Of a stretch of 64,000 bases of DNA, positions 31,756-40,896 are shown one piece after another; the first letter of the stretch is position 1; each line of letters opens with the position of its first letter. Under the pieces are notes generated by a model, which had not been told where the DNA came from, did no database searches, and saw nothing but the letters and a program-made list of their open reading frames with translations. The position numbers and the translations under genes were made by a program. Source of the stretch: Marinobacter lipolyticus (GTDB lineage Bacteria; Pseudomonadota; Gammaproteobacteria; Pseudomonadales; Oleiphilaceae); assembly GCF_018424605.1 (NCBI RefSeq), contig NZ_QTKT01000003.1, positions 372,001-436,000 of the forward strand. Direction: 5' to 3'.

Positions 31756-32153
31756 GGCTGGCTCCCGGAACGGCCGGTGCGTTTCCAGTGTGCGGTGATG
31801 TCTGTGCCATTGAAGGTGCTCAATGCGCGGGTGAATTCACTCAGCGGCGTGTCCGCGGAGGTACTGACGTTAATCTCGTGAATTCCCCGGGACTGCAGCC
31901 GTGCGGTGAGTTCCGGCAGGGGATGACGGTCGCCTTCCCATTCCACCAGGCCGTTCGCCAGCACTTTTACTTCCGGGATGGGCTCACCGGTGGTCGGGCT
32001 GGTATCGCGGGTCTGGTTGGCCAGTTCCAGGTGATCGACCGGCAGCAACCGGCTGGTGAGCATGAAAAACACCAGCAGAATGAACACCACGTCGATCAGC
32101 GGCGTAATGCGGATCGGCAGGGGGCGGCTTGGCCGTGGTTCAACCAGCTGCAT
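31752..32153 (-). CDS. exbD: ExbD/TolR-family protein, first copy
   Basis: 133 residues from ATG at 32153; the longer frame upstream is a shadow of exbB. The membrane segment RITPLIDVVFILLVFFMLTSRL has the conserved aspartate that carries protons in ExbD/TolR/MotB. The periplasmic domain includes IPEVKVLANGLVEWEGDRHPL and ISTSADTPLSEF-like segments. It forms the stator-type motor with ExbB, using the proton gradient to drive TonB. It overlaps exbB by 14 bp and the second exbD by 4 bp. Confidence 0.92.
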   Translation of the reverse strand: MQLVEPRPSRPLPIRITPLIDVVFILLVFFMLTSRLLPVDHLELANQTRDTSPTTGEPIPEVKVLANGLVEWEGDRHPLPELTARLQSRGIHEINVSTSADTPLSEFTRALSTFNGTDITAHWKRTGRSGSQP

Positions 32154-32946
32154 GGGCCAAGCGCTGTTCGCTGGGGTCTTGGGTGTCGTAGTGTTTGGTG
32201 CTGCCAGCCGGTTGCTGCACCGAGGGTTCTGGGGTAACCACTTCGGTGCTGGCGCGGCCAGGCTCCCCTGGCTGATCCAGCTCCACCGCCAATACACTGA
32301 CCAGGGCGCCGTTGATGGTTTTGTGAATGCGGCGCAGGCGGAACTCGATCCAGGCCGCCAGGGCGGCGAAGGGAATGGCCACCACCAGACCGGCGGCCGT
32401 GGTGCTCAAGGCTTCGTAGATGCCGCCGCTCAGTTGGCTGGCATTGGCACGGCCTTCGGCCGCTGCCATGGCGCTGAAGGCCTCCATCATGCCCAGGACG
32501 GTGCCCAGCAGGCCCAGCAAGGGTGCCAGAGCCGCAATGACTTCGATGATTTTCAGGGGCGCTTCAAATGGCTCCAGTGCTTTCTGTGCATCACGGGCCG
32601 CTGTTTCGCGTACCTGCTGGGCGCTACGACGTGCCAGCTGGTTTTCCATGGTTGCGATCAGCAAATGGTGGAGGGGATTCAGGCGAGACCAGAGCGTCTG
32701 CTGTTGTCGTAACTGCTGCGGGGCCTGATCAGACGGATTTTGTTGCCAAAAGGTAATCGCTTTTTTAAGTTTGGTGCTCAGCCGCGGCGAGTAAAAGGTG
32801 CCGAACAGCATCAGATAGACGAAAGTGACGGCGCCGGCGACGGCCAGGGCGAGCAGCACGATCATCACCGGTCCACCCATCTCAAGCAGCTGGCTGAGCG
32901 GTGTTGCAAGGGAATGCCCGGTGGTGGCGAGTGGCATATCAGACAT
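32140..32946 (-). CDS. exbB: MotA/TolQ/ExbB proton channel protein
   Basis: 268 residues. Helices are at about 23-45 (MIVLLALAVAGAVTFVYLMLFG), 150-172 (IIEVIAALAPLLGLLGTVLGMM) and 190-212 (GGIYEALSTTAAGLVVAIPFAALAAW). The last two form the family's proton path, with the conserved LAPLLGLLGTVLGM and TTAAGLVVAIP motifs. It assembles as a pentamer in the inner membrane around ExbD. It is the first gene of the operon. A Fur-box-like sequence lies 30-50 bases upstream, implying iron repression. Confidence 0.93.
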   Translation of the reverse strand: MSDMPLATTGHSLATPLSQLLEMGGPVMIVLLALAVAGAVTFVYLMLFGTFYSPRLSTKLKKAITFWQQNPSDQAPQQLRQQQTLWSRLNPLHHLLIATMENQLARRSAQQVRETAARDAQKALEPFEAPLKIIEVIAALAPLLGLLGTVLGMMEAFSAMAAAEGRANASQLSGGIYEALSTTAAGLVVAIPFAALAAWIEFRLRRIHKTINGALVSVLAVELDQPGEPGRASTEVVTPEPSVQQPAGSTKHYDTQDPSEQRLAHAAG

Positions 32947-32976
32947 GGGGCGCCTCGGTCGCGAAAAAATAGATCT

Positions 32977-32995
32977 AAATAATAACGATTATCAC
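32977..32995. promoter_or_regulatory. Fur-box-like site upstream of exbB
   Basis: The AT-rich stretch AAATAATAACGATTATCAC (reverse GTGATAATCGTTATTATTT) contains a full GATAAT hexamer and a GATAATCGTTATTA palindrome. It resembles the GATAAT repeat of Fur sites, although the third hexamer matches weakly. Position 31-49 bases before the exbB start suits repression. Confidence 0.5.
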
Positions 32996-33148
32996 TAAAT
33001 TTTCAAGTCCGTAACCTGAGCTTGATGGCCCTCTCTGTTAAAATGCTGAAACCATGACCCTTGTACTGACGTCCATGTACTAACCTGTGTTTAATACACC
33101 TGATTCTCTAAATGCTGTCCGTTTCTGTGTGTCCGGAGTAACGCTGTT

Positions 33149-35494
33149 GTGCTGATCAAACGCTGGTTTGGCAGTCTGGTGAACCGTGCCGTTGCCTTCG
33201 TTATTCTGGCTATCGTGCTGTCTGCCGTGGTGGTCACGGTGGCCGGCACGGTCATGAGCCGGGTGGAGCTGGAAGCCCAGGCTGCGGCCGAGGTGGAAAC
33301 CATCGCCTCCCTGGTGGCAAACGATCTGGATGAGAAGCTGGCCCAGCGGCGTGAAATCCTGTCCGATATTGCCAGCGGCCTGACCATGGACGCCGACGTG
33401 CTGGCGGTGCGCGCCCAGCTTCTGATTCGTCGCGAAATCGCCCTGCGGCATCTGTTCAATGCATTCTACCTGTTCGACGAGCAAGGCAAGGTGCTGGCCG
33501 AGTACCCTGAGGAGTACGGCCAGACCGGTCTCAATGCCAGCCAGCGGGAGTATTTTCAGTCTACCGTTCGGCAATTAACGCCAATCATCAGCCAGCCCTT
33601 CCGGGCGTTCCATCAGGATCAGCCGGCGATCATGATCACGGCGCCGATTTTTGACCATCGCGGCCGTTTCATCGGCATGCTCGGTGGCGCCACTTTGCTG
33701 GGCAAGAACAACTTCATGGAAGAAGTGAACAGCGTCCGCCTCGGGCAGTCCGGTTACCTCAGTGTGGTGACCCGCGGCGGCATTACCCTCGCGGACGGGC
33801 GCGGCGGCCGGGTACTGAAACCGGTGCAGCACGGTAGTGATTTCATGCGGGAAGCGATGGCGGGGTTCGAGGGGGTAACCCAATCGCGCGATGCCGAGGG
33901 TGAAAACACCATCAAGGCCGTGCGCCAGCTGTCCCAGGTGCCGTGGTTTGTGGTGGCGGCCTGGCCCTCCCGCGAAGCCCACCTGCCCGCCGGGCGGCTG
34001 GTGGACAATCTGCTGTGGGTGTTGCTGGCCGTCATGGCTCTGTTGGCGCCCATTGCCTTCGTGATGTTCCAGCGACTGATGGCCCCGATGAAGGCGCTCG
34101 GTCGCCAGATTACCGAACGGCACCTTGGCGTCAGAACCGAAGCGGTGGCGGTCTCCGGCGTGCGGGAAATCCGCCAGGTGGCGGAAACCTTCAATACGGT
34201 GATGGATGAGCGCGACGAAGTGCTGGCATCAATGGCCGAGCGCGAGGCGTTCTTCCGCTCGCTGACCCAGAGTGCCCCAATTGGTATTGTCCAGACCGAC
34301 GTACTCGGCCGCATCGAGTTCGTCAATCCCGCCTTCGAGGCGATCACCGGTCAGGACGCCTCATCGCTGCTGCACCAGTACCTGATTTCCGGTGTTTATG
34401 AAGAGGATCGCCCGGGAATTATTGAACAGTGGTACTCGGCGCTGAAGCGACACACGGTCTTCCGAGGCCAGCTGCGATTGCAAGGGCGGAGCGCCGGGGA
34501 AGTGATCTGGGCCGATGTGATGACCTCGGCTATTGAAACGCCGGAGAAATCCCTGGGTACCATCACGGTGGTGAGGGACATTACCCGTGAGTTGCGCGTG
34601 GAAGAGGCCCTGCGTGAAGAGCAGCAGCGGGCCGACAGCATCCTCGCGGTGTTGCAGGAAGGAGTGTTGATGGTCGATACCGGCGGCCTTATCCGCTATG
34701 CCAACGGCGCCGCGTGCACTTTCCTGGGCAACGGCGAGAACTGCGAGGGCAACAACTTTTTCGAGCGGGTAACGATTGAGGACGAGAACCGGCAGTGGCA
34801 GGCCACAGACTTCCTCGCCGGCGATGACTTTGAAAGCCTGTACGTGACGCTCCGCAATCACCGGGGTCAGCGCTTCGACATCGATCTGACCATGCTGCAC
34901 CTGCGCAAGGGCCACGAAAACGAACGGCTGGTCTTCGTGTTGCGGGATGACAGCGAGCGCCGCAGGCAGGAAGAGCGGCTGTCCTGGGAAGCCACTCACG
35001 ACAGCCTGACCCAGTTGATGAACCGCCGGGCGTTCAACGCCTCTCTGGTGAAGTGCATGAGCCAGGCCGGTGATCATGCCACCGACAGCGTGCTGATGCT
35101 GATTGATCTGGATTACTTCAAGCCGGTCAACGACGAGGGTGGGCACCTGCTGGGGGATGACCTGCTGCGGCGGTTGGCAGACCTGTTCAAGGAGTCCGTG
35201 CGCCAGTCGGATACCGTGGCCCGGCTGGGCGGTGACGAATTCGGCATTATCCTGCCAGCCTGTGGCCTGCAGCGGGCGGAGGCGCTGGCCGAGCGAATCC
35301 GGGCGTCGGTGCAGGACCTGCGCATCGACCACGACGGCAAAGCATATGGGGTGACCACCAGTATCGGCCTGACCGCGGTGTCCCCCGGCGACTCAGGTCC
35401 GCGTGAGGTCATGGCCCGGGCCGATGAGGGCTGTTACATCGCCAAGGCCCAGGGCCGCAACAAAGTGGTGGTTGTCGACGTCCCCGATGCCTGA
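33149..35494 (+). CDS. Membrane sensor diguanylate cyclase (dCache-HAMP-PAS-PAS-GGDEF)
   Basis: 781 residues from GTG at 33149 (GGAG eleven bases upstream). The order is: helix at about 10-33, periplasmic double-Cache-type domain (about 35-270), helix LLWVLLAVMALLAPIAFVMF, HAMP linker (RLMAPMKALGRQITERHLGV), PAS 1 (SAPIGIVQTDVLGRIEFVNPAF), PAS 2 (AVLQEGVLMVDTGGLIRYAN) and GGDEF. The catalytic motif is RLGGDEFGIILP, with DSLTQLMNRRAF and an intact I-site (RQSD, five residues before). No EAL domain is present, so it should only synthesise c-di-GMP in answer to a periplasmic ligand. It is divergent from exbB. Confidence 0.93.
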   Translation: MLIKRWFGSLVNRAVAFVILAIVLSAVVVTVAGTVMSRVELEAQAAAEVETIASLVANDLDEKLAQRREILSDIASGLTMDADVLAVRAQLLIRREIALRHLFNAFYLFDEQGKVLAEYPEEYGQTGLNASQREYFQSTVRQLTPIISQPFRAFHQDQPAIMITAPIFDHRGRFIGMLGGATLLGKNNFMEEVNSVRLGQSGYLSVVTRGGITLADGRGGRVLKPVQHGSDFMREAMAGFEGVTQSRDAEGENTIKAVRQLSQVPWFVVAAWPSREAHLPAGRLVDNLLWVLLAVMALLAPIAFVMFQRLMAPMKALGRQITERHLGVRTEAVAVSGVREIRQVAETFNTVMDERDEVLASMAEREAFFRSLTQSAPIGIVQTDVLGRIEFVNPAFEAITGQDASSLLHQYLISGVYEEDRPGIIEQWYSALKRHTVFRGQLRLQGRSAGEVIWADVMTSAIETPEKSLGTITVVRDITRELRVEEALREEQQRADSILAVLQEGVLMVDTGGLIRYANGAACTFLGNGENCEGNNFFERVTIEDENRQWQATDFLAGDDFESLYVTLRNHRGQRFDIDLTMLHLRKGHENERLVFVLRDDSERRRQEERLSWEATHDSLTQLMNRRAFNASLVKCMSQAGDHATDSVLMLIDLDYFKPVNDEGGHLLGDDLLRRLADLFKESVRQSDTVARLGGDEFGIILPACGLQRAEALAERIRASVQDLRIDHDGKAYGVTTSIGLTAVSPGDSGPREVMARADEGCYIAKAQGRNKVVVVDVPDA

Positions 35495-35499
35495 TCCGA

Positions 35500-36288
35500 T
35501 CAGCTACTGAACGCCGTAAACGCCTGCCATATCAGGCGCAACGCCAGAACGGTCAGTAACAGGTTGAAGACTTGGGTGAAGCGACGATTGCTGATCGTTC
35601 TGAGCAGGTGCAGTCCGACCCAGGTGCCGGCAAAGCCGCAGGCGATCATGGCTATAATGAACGCCAGCCAGTCCCGGAACACGAAACCGGCAACCCCGAA
35701 GACCAGGGCCTTGGGCGCATGTTGCAGGCACATGGCGGTGGCGAAGGTGGCCACGGTGGTGAAACGGTCGCTGTGCATCTGTTTGATGAAGGCCGCGACC
35801 AGGGGGCCGGTGGCGCCCACAAACAGGCTGACGAAGCTGGTCACCGCCGAGGCGACAAACACGCCAAACCGACCGAAGGCACCCTTCGGCAGCGCCGGGC
35901 CCCAGCACAGATACAGAACGAACAGCGCGATGGTCAGTTGCCAGAGATGCGCCGGCAGGTCCACCAACAGCCAGGCGCCCAGTGCCGATCCGGCCAGCAC
36001 TCCCGGGGCGAACGCGGCAATGGTTTTCCAGTCGGTGTGGCGCCAGGTAAGCACGGCCCGTCCACTGTTGGAGCCAAGCTGGATCATGCCGTGAACGGGA
36101 ATGATCGCCGCCGGCGGCACCCACATGGCCATCAGCACCAGCAACAGCACCCCACCACCGGCGCCGAGGCTGGCGGTGATCATCGAAGTCACGGCCGAGG
36201 CCAGCAAAAGCAGCAGTGCGACCAAAGGCGGCAGGCTTTCGGGAATCAACGGCAAAACCCCGAAGCGCTGAGGTCGGGACGGTTGCAC
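35500..36288 (-). CDS. Sulfite exporter TauE/SafE family permease
   Basis: About 262 residues with eight membrane helices. The family's glycine-rich motif is ITASLGAGGGVLLLVLMAMWVPPAAIIPVHGMIQL and the repeated half is FVSLFVGATGPLVAAFIKQ. TSUP proteins export small organic or sulfur anions. The start is uncertain: GTG at 36288 overlaps the preceding transglycosylase gene by 43 bp, and no good ribosome site precedes it. TTG codons at 36255 or 36249 would avoid most of the overlap and still keep the first helix. No sulfur metabolism genes lie nearby. Confidence 0.85.
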   Translation of the reverse strand: MQPSRPQRFGVLPLIPESLPPLVALLLLLASAVTSMITASLGAGGGVLLLVLMAMWVPPAAIIPVHGMIQLGSNSGRAVLTWRHTDWKTIAAFAPGVLAGSALGAWLLVDLPAHLWQLTIALFVLYLCWGPALPKGAFGRFGVFVASAVTSFVSLFVGATGPLVAAFIKQMHSDRFTTVATFATAMCLQHAPKALVFGVAGFVFRDWLAFIIAMIACGFAGTWVGLHLLRTISNRRFTQVFNLLLTVLALRLIWQAFTAFSS

Positions 36289-37361
36289 AGGGCTTCGGTG
36301 GCCAGCTGCACGTCCGCAACGTAATACAGCGACGCCAGGCCGAACCGGTCCCGCCCCAGATTATGGAAGATCATGCCGAAGGCAATATCCCCGGCACTGA
36401 AATTCTCATGGTTAGCCGCAAAGTAAACCGCCGCCCCGCCGAGGGTATCGTCTTCAAGCAGTGCCCGCACCCGACTGGCGCCACCGTGGTAGGCCTGAAC
36501 CAGCAGCAGGGTGAACAGCCGGTCCTGTTTCTCACGCGGCAGGTGTCCGAAACGGTCATCAAAGGCCGGCCGCAGGTTGCGGGCATTCTGGTCCATCAGC
36601 CGCAGGGCGCAGTCGATCTGGGCAAGTCGGTGCCAGTAGTTGCCGGGCTCTATACGGCAGTCGCTGAGGGCAGAGGGGGACAGTTGCAGAATACCGCGGG
36701 CATTGGCGCGGGAATGGGCCCGCTGCTGGCCACCGCTCTCGATCAGCACCTGCCCACCCAGGTAACGGGGCAGTTCCGGCGGCAGCGCCAGCCGCTGCTG
36801 CTGCATCCGTGTGCGATACACGTACATCAGCGCGTCGTGCAGCGTTCCGGGGGTGTCGGCAGAGGCAAAGCGCAGGTCGTCCCAGGCGCCCCACAGGCGG
36901 TCGGCCGGAAGGCTGCCGAGGTAGCGGGCCATGGCGTCATCAAGATTGACGTGGGGCTGATCGCAGGCCAGTGCGAACGGGTAGCCGGTGGTCTCCGGAC
37001 CGCCGCCGGCCCAGGCGTCCGCGCGGCCACTGGCGGCCATGCGGGCACGGGTTTGGTTCAGCCGCTGCTGGGTTTCCTCACGGCTGTCGCCATCGTTCAT
37101 GTAGCCGAGAAACTGACCGCGCATGTCGTAGAGAATGTGGCGCTCGCTGTCGCTGCAGTAACCGGTTTCCTTCAATACCCAGCGGCGGATGGTGATGATG
37201 TTCTCGTAGACCCCCTGGCTAACCCAATAGGGGGAGGCACGGACCACGTCCTTCCAGTCGTCGACCGGCTCGGCGGCGCCGGTGGCCCTGGCCGCGATAC
37301 CCAGCATTAAGAGCGGTAAAAGCAGGCCAGTCAAGCGGCGGCTATTGAGTCTTGTGTTCAT
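36246..37361 (-). CDS. Periplasmic lytic transglycosylase (SLT domain)
   Basis: About 371 residues from ATG at 37361 (an ATG at 37376 is also possible). There is a signal peptide (SRRLTGLLLPLLMLGIAARATGA, cut near residue 28). The SLT domain has the catalytic glutamate in VLIESGGQQRAHSRANARGI, then LQLSPSAL, CALRLMDQNARNLRPAF and a later VQAYHGGASRVRALL. It cleaves peptidoglycan glycan strands to 1,6-anhydro products in the periplasm. The N-terminal 150 residues are not a recognised domain. It is upstream of, and overlapping, the TauE/SafE gene, and divergent from the amidase gene. Confidence 0.82.
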   Translation of the reverse strand: MNTRLNSRRLTGLLLPLLMLGIAARATGAAEPVDDWKDVVRASPYWVSQGVYENIITIRRWVLKETGYCSDSERHILYDMRGQFLGYMNDGDSREETQQRLNQTRARMAASGRADAWAGGGPETTGYPFALACDQPHVNLDDAMARYLGSLPADRLWGAWDDLRFASADTPGTLHDALMYVYRTRMQQQRLALPPELPRYLGGQVLIESGGQQRAHSRANARGILQLSPSALSDCRIEPGNYWHRLAQIDCALRLMDQNARNLRPAFDDRFGHLPREKQDRLFTLLLVQAYHGGASRVRALLEDDTLGGAAVYFAANHENFSAGDIAFGMIFHNLGRDRFGLASLYYVADVQLATEALCNRPDLSASGFCR

Positions 37362-37413
37362 AAGCGTTATACCCATGATTCGCCAGAGAACAGAATAACA
37401 AATGGAAGCGATG

Positions 37414-38904
37414 ATGAAGCAATCCGAATACCTTCGATACGATGCCGTTGCGCTGGCTGATCTGATTCGCCGCGGCGAAGTTTCCTCGCGGGAAGTGTGC
37501 GAGGCGGCGATTGAGCGGGCAACCCGGGTGAACGGCCGTCTCAACGCCATCTGCTATCCCCAGTTTTCCGCCGCCCTTGACCAGCCCCATCCCGATAGTG
37601 CCACCTTCTCCGGAGTGCCGCTGCTGCTGAAGGATCTTGCCCAGGAGCAGGAGGGGCATCCGTGCACCTATGGCAGCCGCGGGCTGAGGAATCATATCGC
37701 GCCAAAGAACTCGGAATACGTCCGCCGTGCCCTGGACGGCGGCCTGGTGATTCTCGGGCGCACCGCAACACCGGAATTCGGGCTCAAGGCCGTGACCGAA
37801 TCGCGGCTGTGGGGGGCAACCCGCAATCCCTGGGACACACGCCTGACTCCGGGAGGCTCCAGCGGTGGGTCCGGAGCGGCGGTGGCCGCCGGCATCGTGC
37901 CAATGGCCGGTGCCAATGACGGCGGCGGCTCCATTCGCATTCCCGCCGCCTACAACGGCGTGTTCGGGCTCAAACCTTCCCGTGGCCGGATCTCCTCCGG
38001 GCCATACCAGGGAGAGGCGTGGACCGGCGCCTCCACCGACCACGTGGTCAGTCGTACGGTTCGCGACAGCGCCGCCATGCTGGATGTGTTGTCCGGTGCG
38101 GCGTCCGGTGATCCGTTTGTGATTCCGCCACCGGCGGAACCCTTCGCCAGCCTGATGGAAAAGACCCCGGGTCCTCTGCGAGTTGGCGTATTCACCTCGT
38201 CACCCTACCACACGGAAGTCGACCCGCACTGTGTCGAGGCGGTGGAAGAAACGGCGAGAGTCCTGGAAAACCTGGGCCACCATGTCGAGTACGCGCGTCC
38301 GGATTTCGACGGCATGGCCCTGGCGCGATGCTATTTGGGGCTTTATTTTGGCGAAGTCGCCACGCTGATGGAAAAGGCCCGGTCCGAGCTGGGTGCCAAA
38401 GACGAGGATTTCGAGCTCGATACCCGTCTGCTAGGCATGCTGGGGCAGACCATGCCGCTGCCGGAGTACGTCAGCCGACGCCAGCAGTGGAATGAGTTTG
38501 CCCGGGCGTTGGGTGCCTATTTCAGCCGGTTCGATCTGTACCTGTGCCCCACCACAGGTCAGCTGCCCGCCAAGATCGGGGAGCTCGACACGCCGGCGCA
38601 CCTGCAGTTTGCCGCCCGTCTGATGCTCACGCTGAAGGCCGGCAAGCTGGTGCACAAGACCGGTCAGGTTGATCAGATGGCGCTGGAAAGCCTGGCACGC
38701 ACCCCGTTTACCCAGTTGGCAAACCTGACCGGTACCCCGGCTATGTCGGTGCCTGTGCACTGGACGGCTCGCGGGTTGCCGGTGGGTGTCCAGTTCGGCG
38801 GCGCCCATGGCAGTGAAGGCACGCTGCTGCAGCTGGCGGCACAGCTGGAAGAGGCCCGCCCCTGGTTCGCGCAGTACGAGCGCCTGGAACAGATTGACGG
38901 CTGA
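37414..38904 (+). CDS. Amidase signature family hydrolase
   Basis: About 496 residues. The Ser-cisSer-Lys amidase core is complete: [12 protein letters not shown] (catalytic lysine), [20 protein letters not shown] (both serines) and [19 protein letters not shown]. It hydrolyses a carboxamide (aryl or acyl amides, or similar); the exact substrate is unknown. It is not GatA, since gatB and gatC are absent and the C-terminal part matches the generic amidase group. Three ATG codons (37402, 37411, 37414) are in frame; GGAAG at 37404-37408 is best spaced for 37414. It is monocistronic and cytosolic. Confidence 0.9.
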   Translation: MKQSEYLRYDAVALADLIRRGEVSSREVCEAAIERATRVNGRLNAICYPQFSAALDQPHPDSATFSGVPLLLKDLAQEQEGHPCTYGSRGLRNHIAPKNSEYVRRALDGGLVILGRTATPEFGLKAVTESRLWGATRNPWDTRLTPGGSSGGSGAAVAAGIVPMAGANDGGGSIRIPAAYNGVFGLKPSRGRISSGPYQGEAWTGASTDHVVSRTVRDSAAMLDVLSGAASGDPFVIPPPAEPFASLMEKTPGPLRVGVFTSSPYHTEVDPHCVEAVEETARVLENLGHHVEYARPDFDGMALARCYLGLYFGEVATLMEKARSELGAKDEDFELDTRLLGMLGQTMPLPEYVSRRQQWNEFARALGAYFSRFDLYLCPTTGQLPAKIGELDTPAHLQFAARLMLTLKAGKLVHKTGQVDQMALESLARTPFTQLANLTGTPAMSVPVHWTARGLPVGVQFGGAHGSEGTLLQLAAQLEEARPWFAQYERLEQIDG

Positions 38905-39059
38905 CGCTGGCTGGTCGGGCGCGGGGTTGAAATTCCAGTTTGTGATCCGACATCGCAGACGTCACGTTTATCTTTATGGCCGGAACAGGCTATGCTGTAG
39001 GTCAGGAGGGTGCCAGCCTTCCTGACAGACCCTGATGGCATCGAGGAGGCGAGCGCATT

Positions 39060-39677
39060 ATGAACCAACCGATGGCAATCGACGAACTGGTATCAGTAGC
39101 ACAGGCCGAAGCCATGGGGGAACTTGATGCCCCGATGATGGCGATAGTCCTGTCCAGCGAACAAAGCTACGACTTGCCCATCAATTCCCTTGAAACCGAT
39201 GCCGACAAGGCCCGCTGGGGTTTGATCCTCCGCGCCGCCCGTGAGCATGTGGAAGCGGATGCCGTGGCCGTGCTCTATCCGGCCTGGACCACCATCCGTC
39301 ACAAAAAACCGGAAACCGATGCCGTGGAGGCGGCGGACGCCAGGCCCGAAGACATCGGCGAAGACGCCGAGCCCTCAGGGCCCATCGACACCCTGTTCGT
39401 GCAGTTGCATACCCGGGATCACGTGTATTGGCGGGGCTTCGAGCAGATCCGTGATCCCAAGCACCAGCGCATTATCGGTTTCCGCCGGATCAAGGCGCTG
39501 TCCACCGACTACCGCCGTGAGGAAGCGCCGTCGGTTGCCGCCTGGCTGAGCACCCTGTTCGAGCCCCTGCCGGATGAGGGGGAGGAAACCGAAGTCGATC
39601 GTGAGCTGGCGGATCTGCTGGAAGAACCCGAAGTGAGCGCTGCGCTCTACCCGCGTCAGATGCGCGCGCTGCACTGA
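39060..39677 (+). CDS. Conserved-looking protein of unknown function
   Basis: 205 residues starting at ATG 39060, ten bases after GAGGAGG. It is acidic and soluble, with no signal peptide or membrane helix and no family I can name. The middle (AREHVEADAVAVLYPAWTTI) and the later TLFVQLHTRDHVYWRGFEQI look like alternating strands and helices. The C-terminal 30 residues are very acidic. Codon use matches its neighbours and an intrinsic terminator follows, so it is probably a real monocistronic gene. Its partner and role are unknown. Confidence 0.7.
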   Translation: MNQPMAIDELVSVAQAEAMGELDAPMMAIVLSSEQSYDLPINSLETDADKARWGLILRAAREHVEADAVAVLYPAWTTIRHKKPETDAVEAADARPEDIGEDAEPSGPIDTLFVQLHTRDHVYWRGFEQIRDPKHQRIIGFRRIKALSTDYRREEAPSVAAWLSTLFEPLPDEGEETEVDRELADLLEEPEVSAALYPRQMRALH

Positions 39678-39700
39678 CACTGCCTGAACGGCAGACGACG

Positions 39701-39740
39701 AAAAAACGCCCGACGGTCAAAGGCCGCCGGGCGTTTTTTT
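39701..39740. terminator. Bidirectional intrinsic terminator
   Basis: CGCCCG and CGGGCG form a stem (39707-39733), with A6 on the left and T7 on the right. It can end transcripts from both the unknown protein gene and the convergent HupE-like gene. Confidence 0.85.
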
Positions 39741-39747
39741 CGGCACC

Positions 39748-40896
39748 CTAGATGGCGGTGGCGCGCTCCGCTACCCAGTACAGGCTGAGCGAGCCCACCA
39801 TCAGCAACATGGCGGGCACTGCAGCGCGCTCGTATAACCGGAACTGGCCGCACAGATACAGAGCCGGGAAAACCAGCCCCAGTAACGCCAGTTGCCCCAG
39901 CTCCACACCCAGATTGAAGCCCGCCAGAGCGACGACCGTCTGCGAAACCCCGGACGTCAGTTCCCCCAGCACACTGGCAAAACCAAAGCCATGAATCAGA
40001 CCGAAACCGAAGGCCAGTTTCCAGGTTTTTCGACCCAGAACCGGCCAGAATACGTTCAGCGCGGCAACCGCGATGGACAGGGCAATGACCGTCTCCACCC
40101 AGGCAATGGGCAGCGTCACGATGTCCAGTGCCGCCAGTGCAAGGGTAATGGAATGGGCCACGGTAAACGCGGTGACGATGCCCGCCAGTTCCAGCAGGCG
40201 CAGTCGAAAATCACGGATCGGCCGAGTTGGCGACGGGCGCTGGCTCTGCTTTCGCGGCAGTGTGGCCGGCAGAATCAGCACCAGCAGGAACAGGATATGG
40301 TCGAGGCCGATCAGCAGGTGGAGCACGCCTTCATAGAGAAAAGTTCCGAACAGCTGCAGGGTATTCCCCACGGCGCTGCCCGGGTTGTCCAGACTGATGC
40401 GCCGTTTGTCGGGCGCCAGTACATCAAGGCGCTCACCCTGAGCATCGGTAATGCTGACCAGGCTGCGATGTAACGGGTCCCGTTCGAACAGCAATTGGTA
40501 TTCAAGGGATGACGGAGACAGCTCGTCCGGGCACGCCACCCGGTAGCGTGCCGCGGCGTAGGGGCCGTCGCTGTGTCGTGACAGGCCCCACCGCATACCA
40601 ATCAACTGACACGGGCCGCTGGCGTTGCTGACAGCAACCCCCTGATCCACCAGACCGGTGATGGCGCCCCGGCTGTTTCGAACTTCCGCACCGCTGAGTT
40701 GCCCGTCGCCGTTGCTGTCCAACGGCAGTAACAGCGCCAGGTCCCTCAGCGCCAGATCTATACGCAGCTGTGATTGGTTCTGGTCCAGGTAGATAAAGCT
40801 GTCACTGGCTTTGTGGGCCCAGGCCGTGAGCGGCAGGGTAAGGAGAACGAGCAGGCAGAGGCCGGCGGAAAGTCGGCGGCAGCAATTCGGTGTCAT
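39748..40896 (-). CDS. HupE/UreJ-type membrane protein with periplasmic N-terminal domain
   Basis: 382 residues. A signal peptide (LCLLVLLTLPLTAWA) precedes a periplasmic domain (HKASDSFIYLDQNQSQLRIDLALRDLALLLPLDSNGDGQLSG), which contains an EF-hand-like DSNGDGQLSG loop. Six or seven helices follow, with the HupE_UreJ_2 motif HLLIGLDHILFLLVLIL and the later GLIHGFGFASVLGELT. HupE/UreJ proteins are thought to permit nickel or cobalt entry, but this long subgroup has no established substrate. It is last in the DUF4331 gene set, overlapping the TPR gene by 4 bp. Confidence 0.85.
   Translation of the reverse strand: MTPNCCRRLSAGLCLLVLLTLPLTAWAHKASDSFIYLDQNQSQLRIDLALRDLALLLPLDSNGDGQLSGAEVRNSRGAITGLVDQGVAVSNASGPCQLIGMRWGLSRHSDGPYAAARYRVACPDELSPSSLEYQLLFERDPLHRSLVSITDAQGERLDVLAPDKRRISLDNPGSAVGNTLQLFGTFLYEGVLHLLIGLDHILFLLVLILPATLPRKQSQRPSPTRPIRDFRLRLLELAGIVTAFTVAHSITLALAALDIVTLPIAWVETVIALSIAVAALNVFWPVLGRKTWKLAFGFGLIHGFGFASVLGELTSGVSQTVVALAGFNLGVELGQLALLGLVFPALYLCGQFRLYERAAVPAMLLMVGSLSLYWVAERATAI

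Noticed and set aside
37402-38904. GatA subunit of the aspartyl/glutamyl-tRNA amidotransferase
   Set aside because: The gene has the amidase core but no gatB or gatC neighbours, and its C-terminal half matches the generic amidase type.
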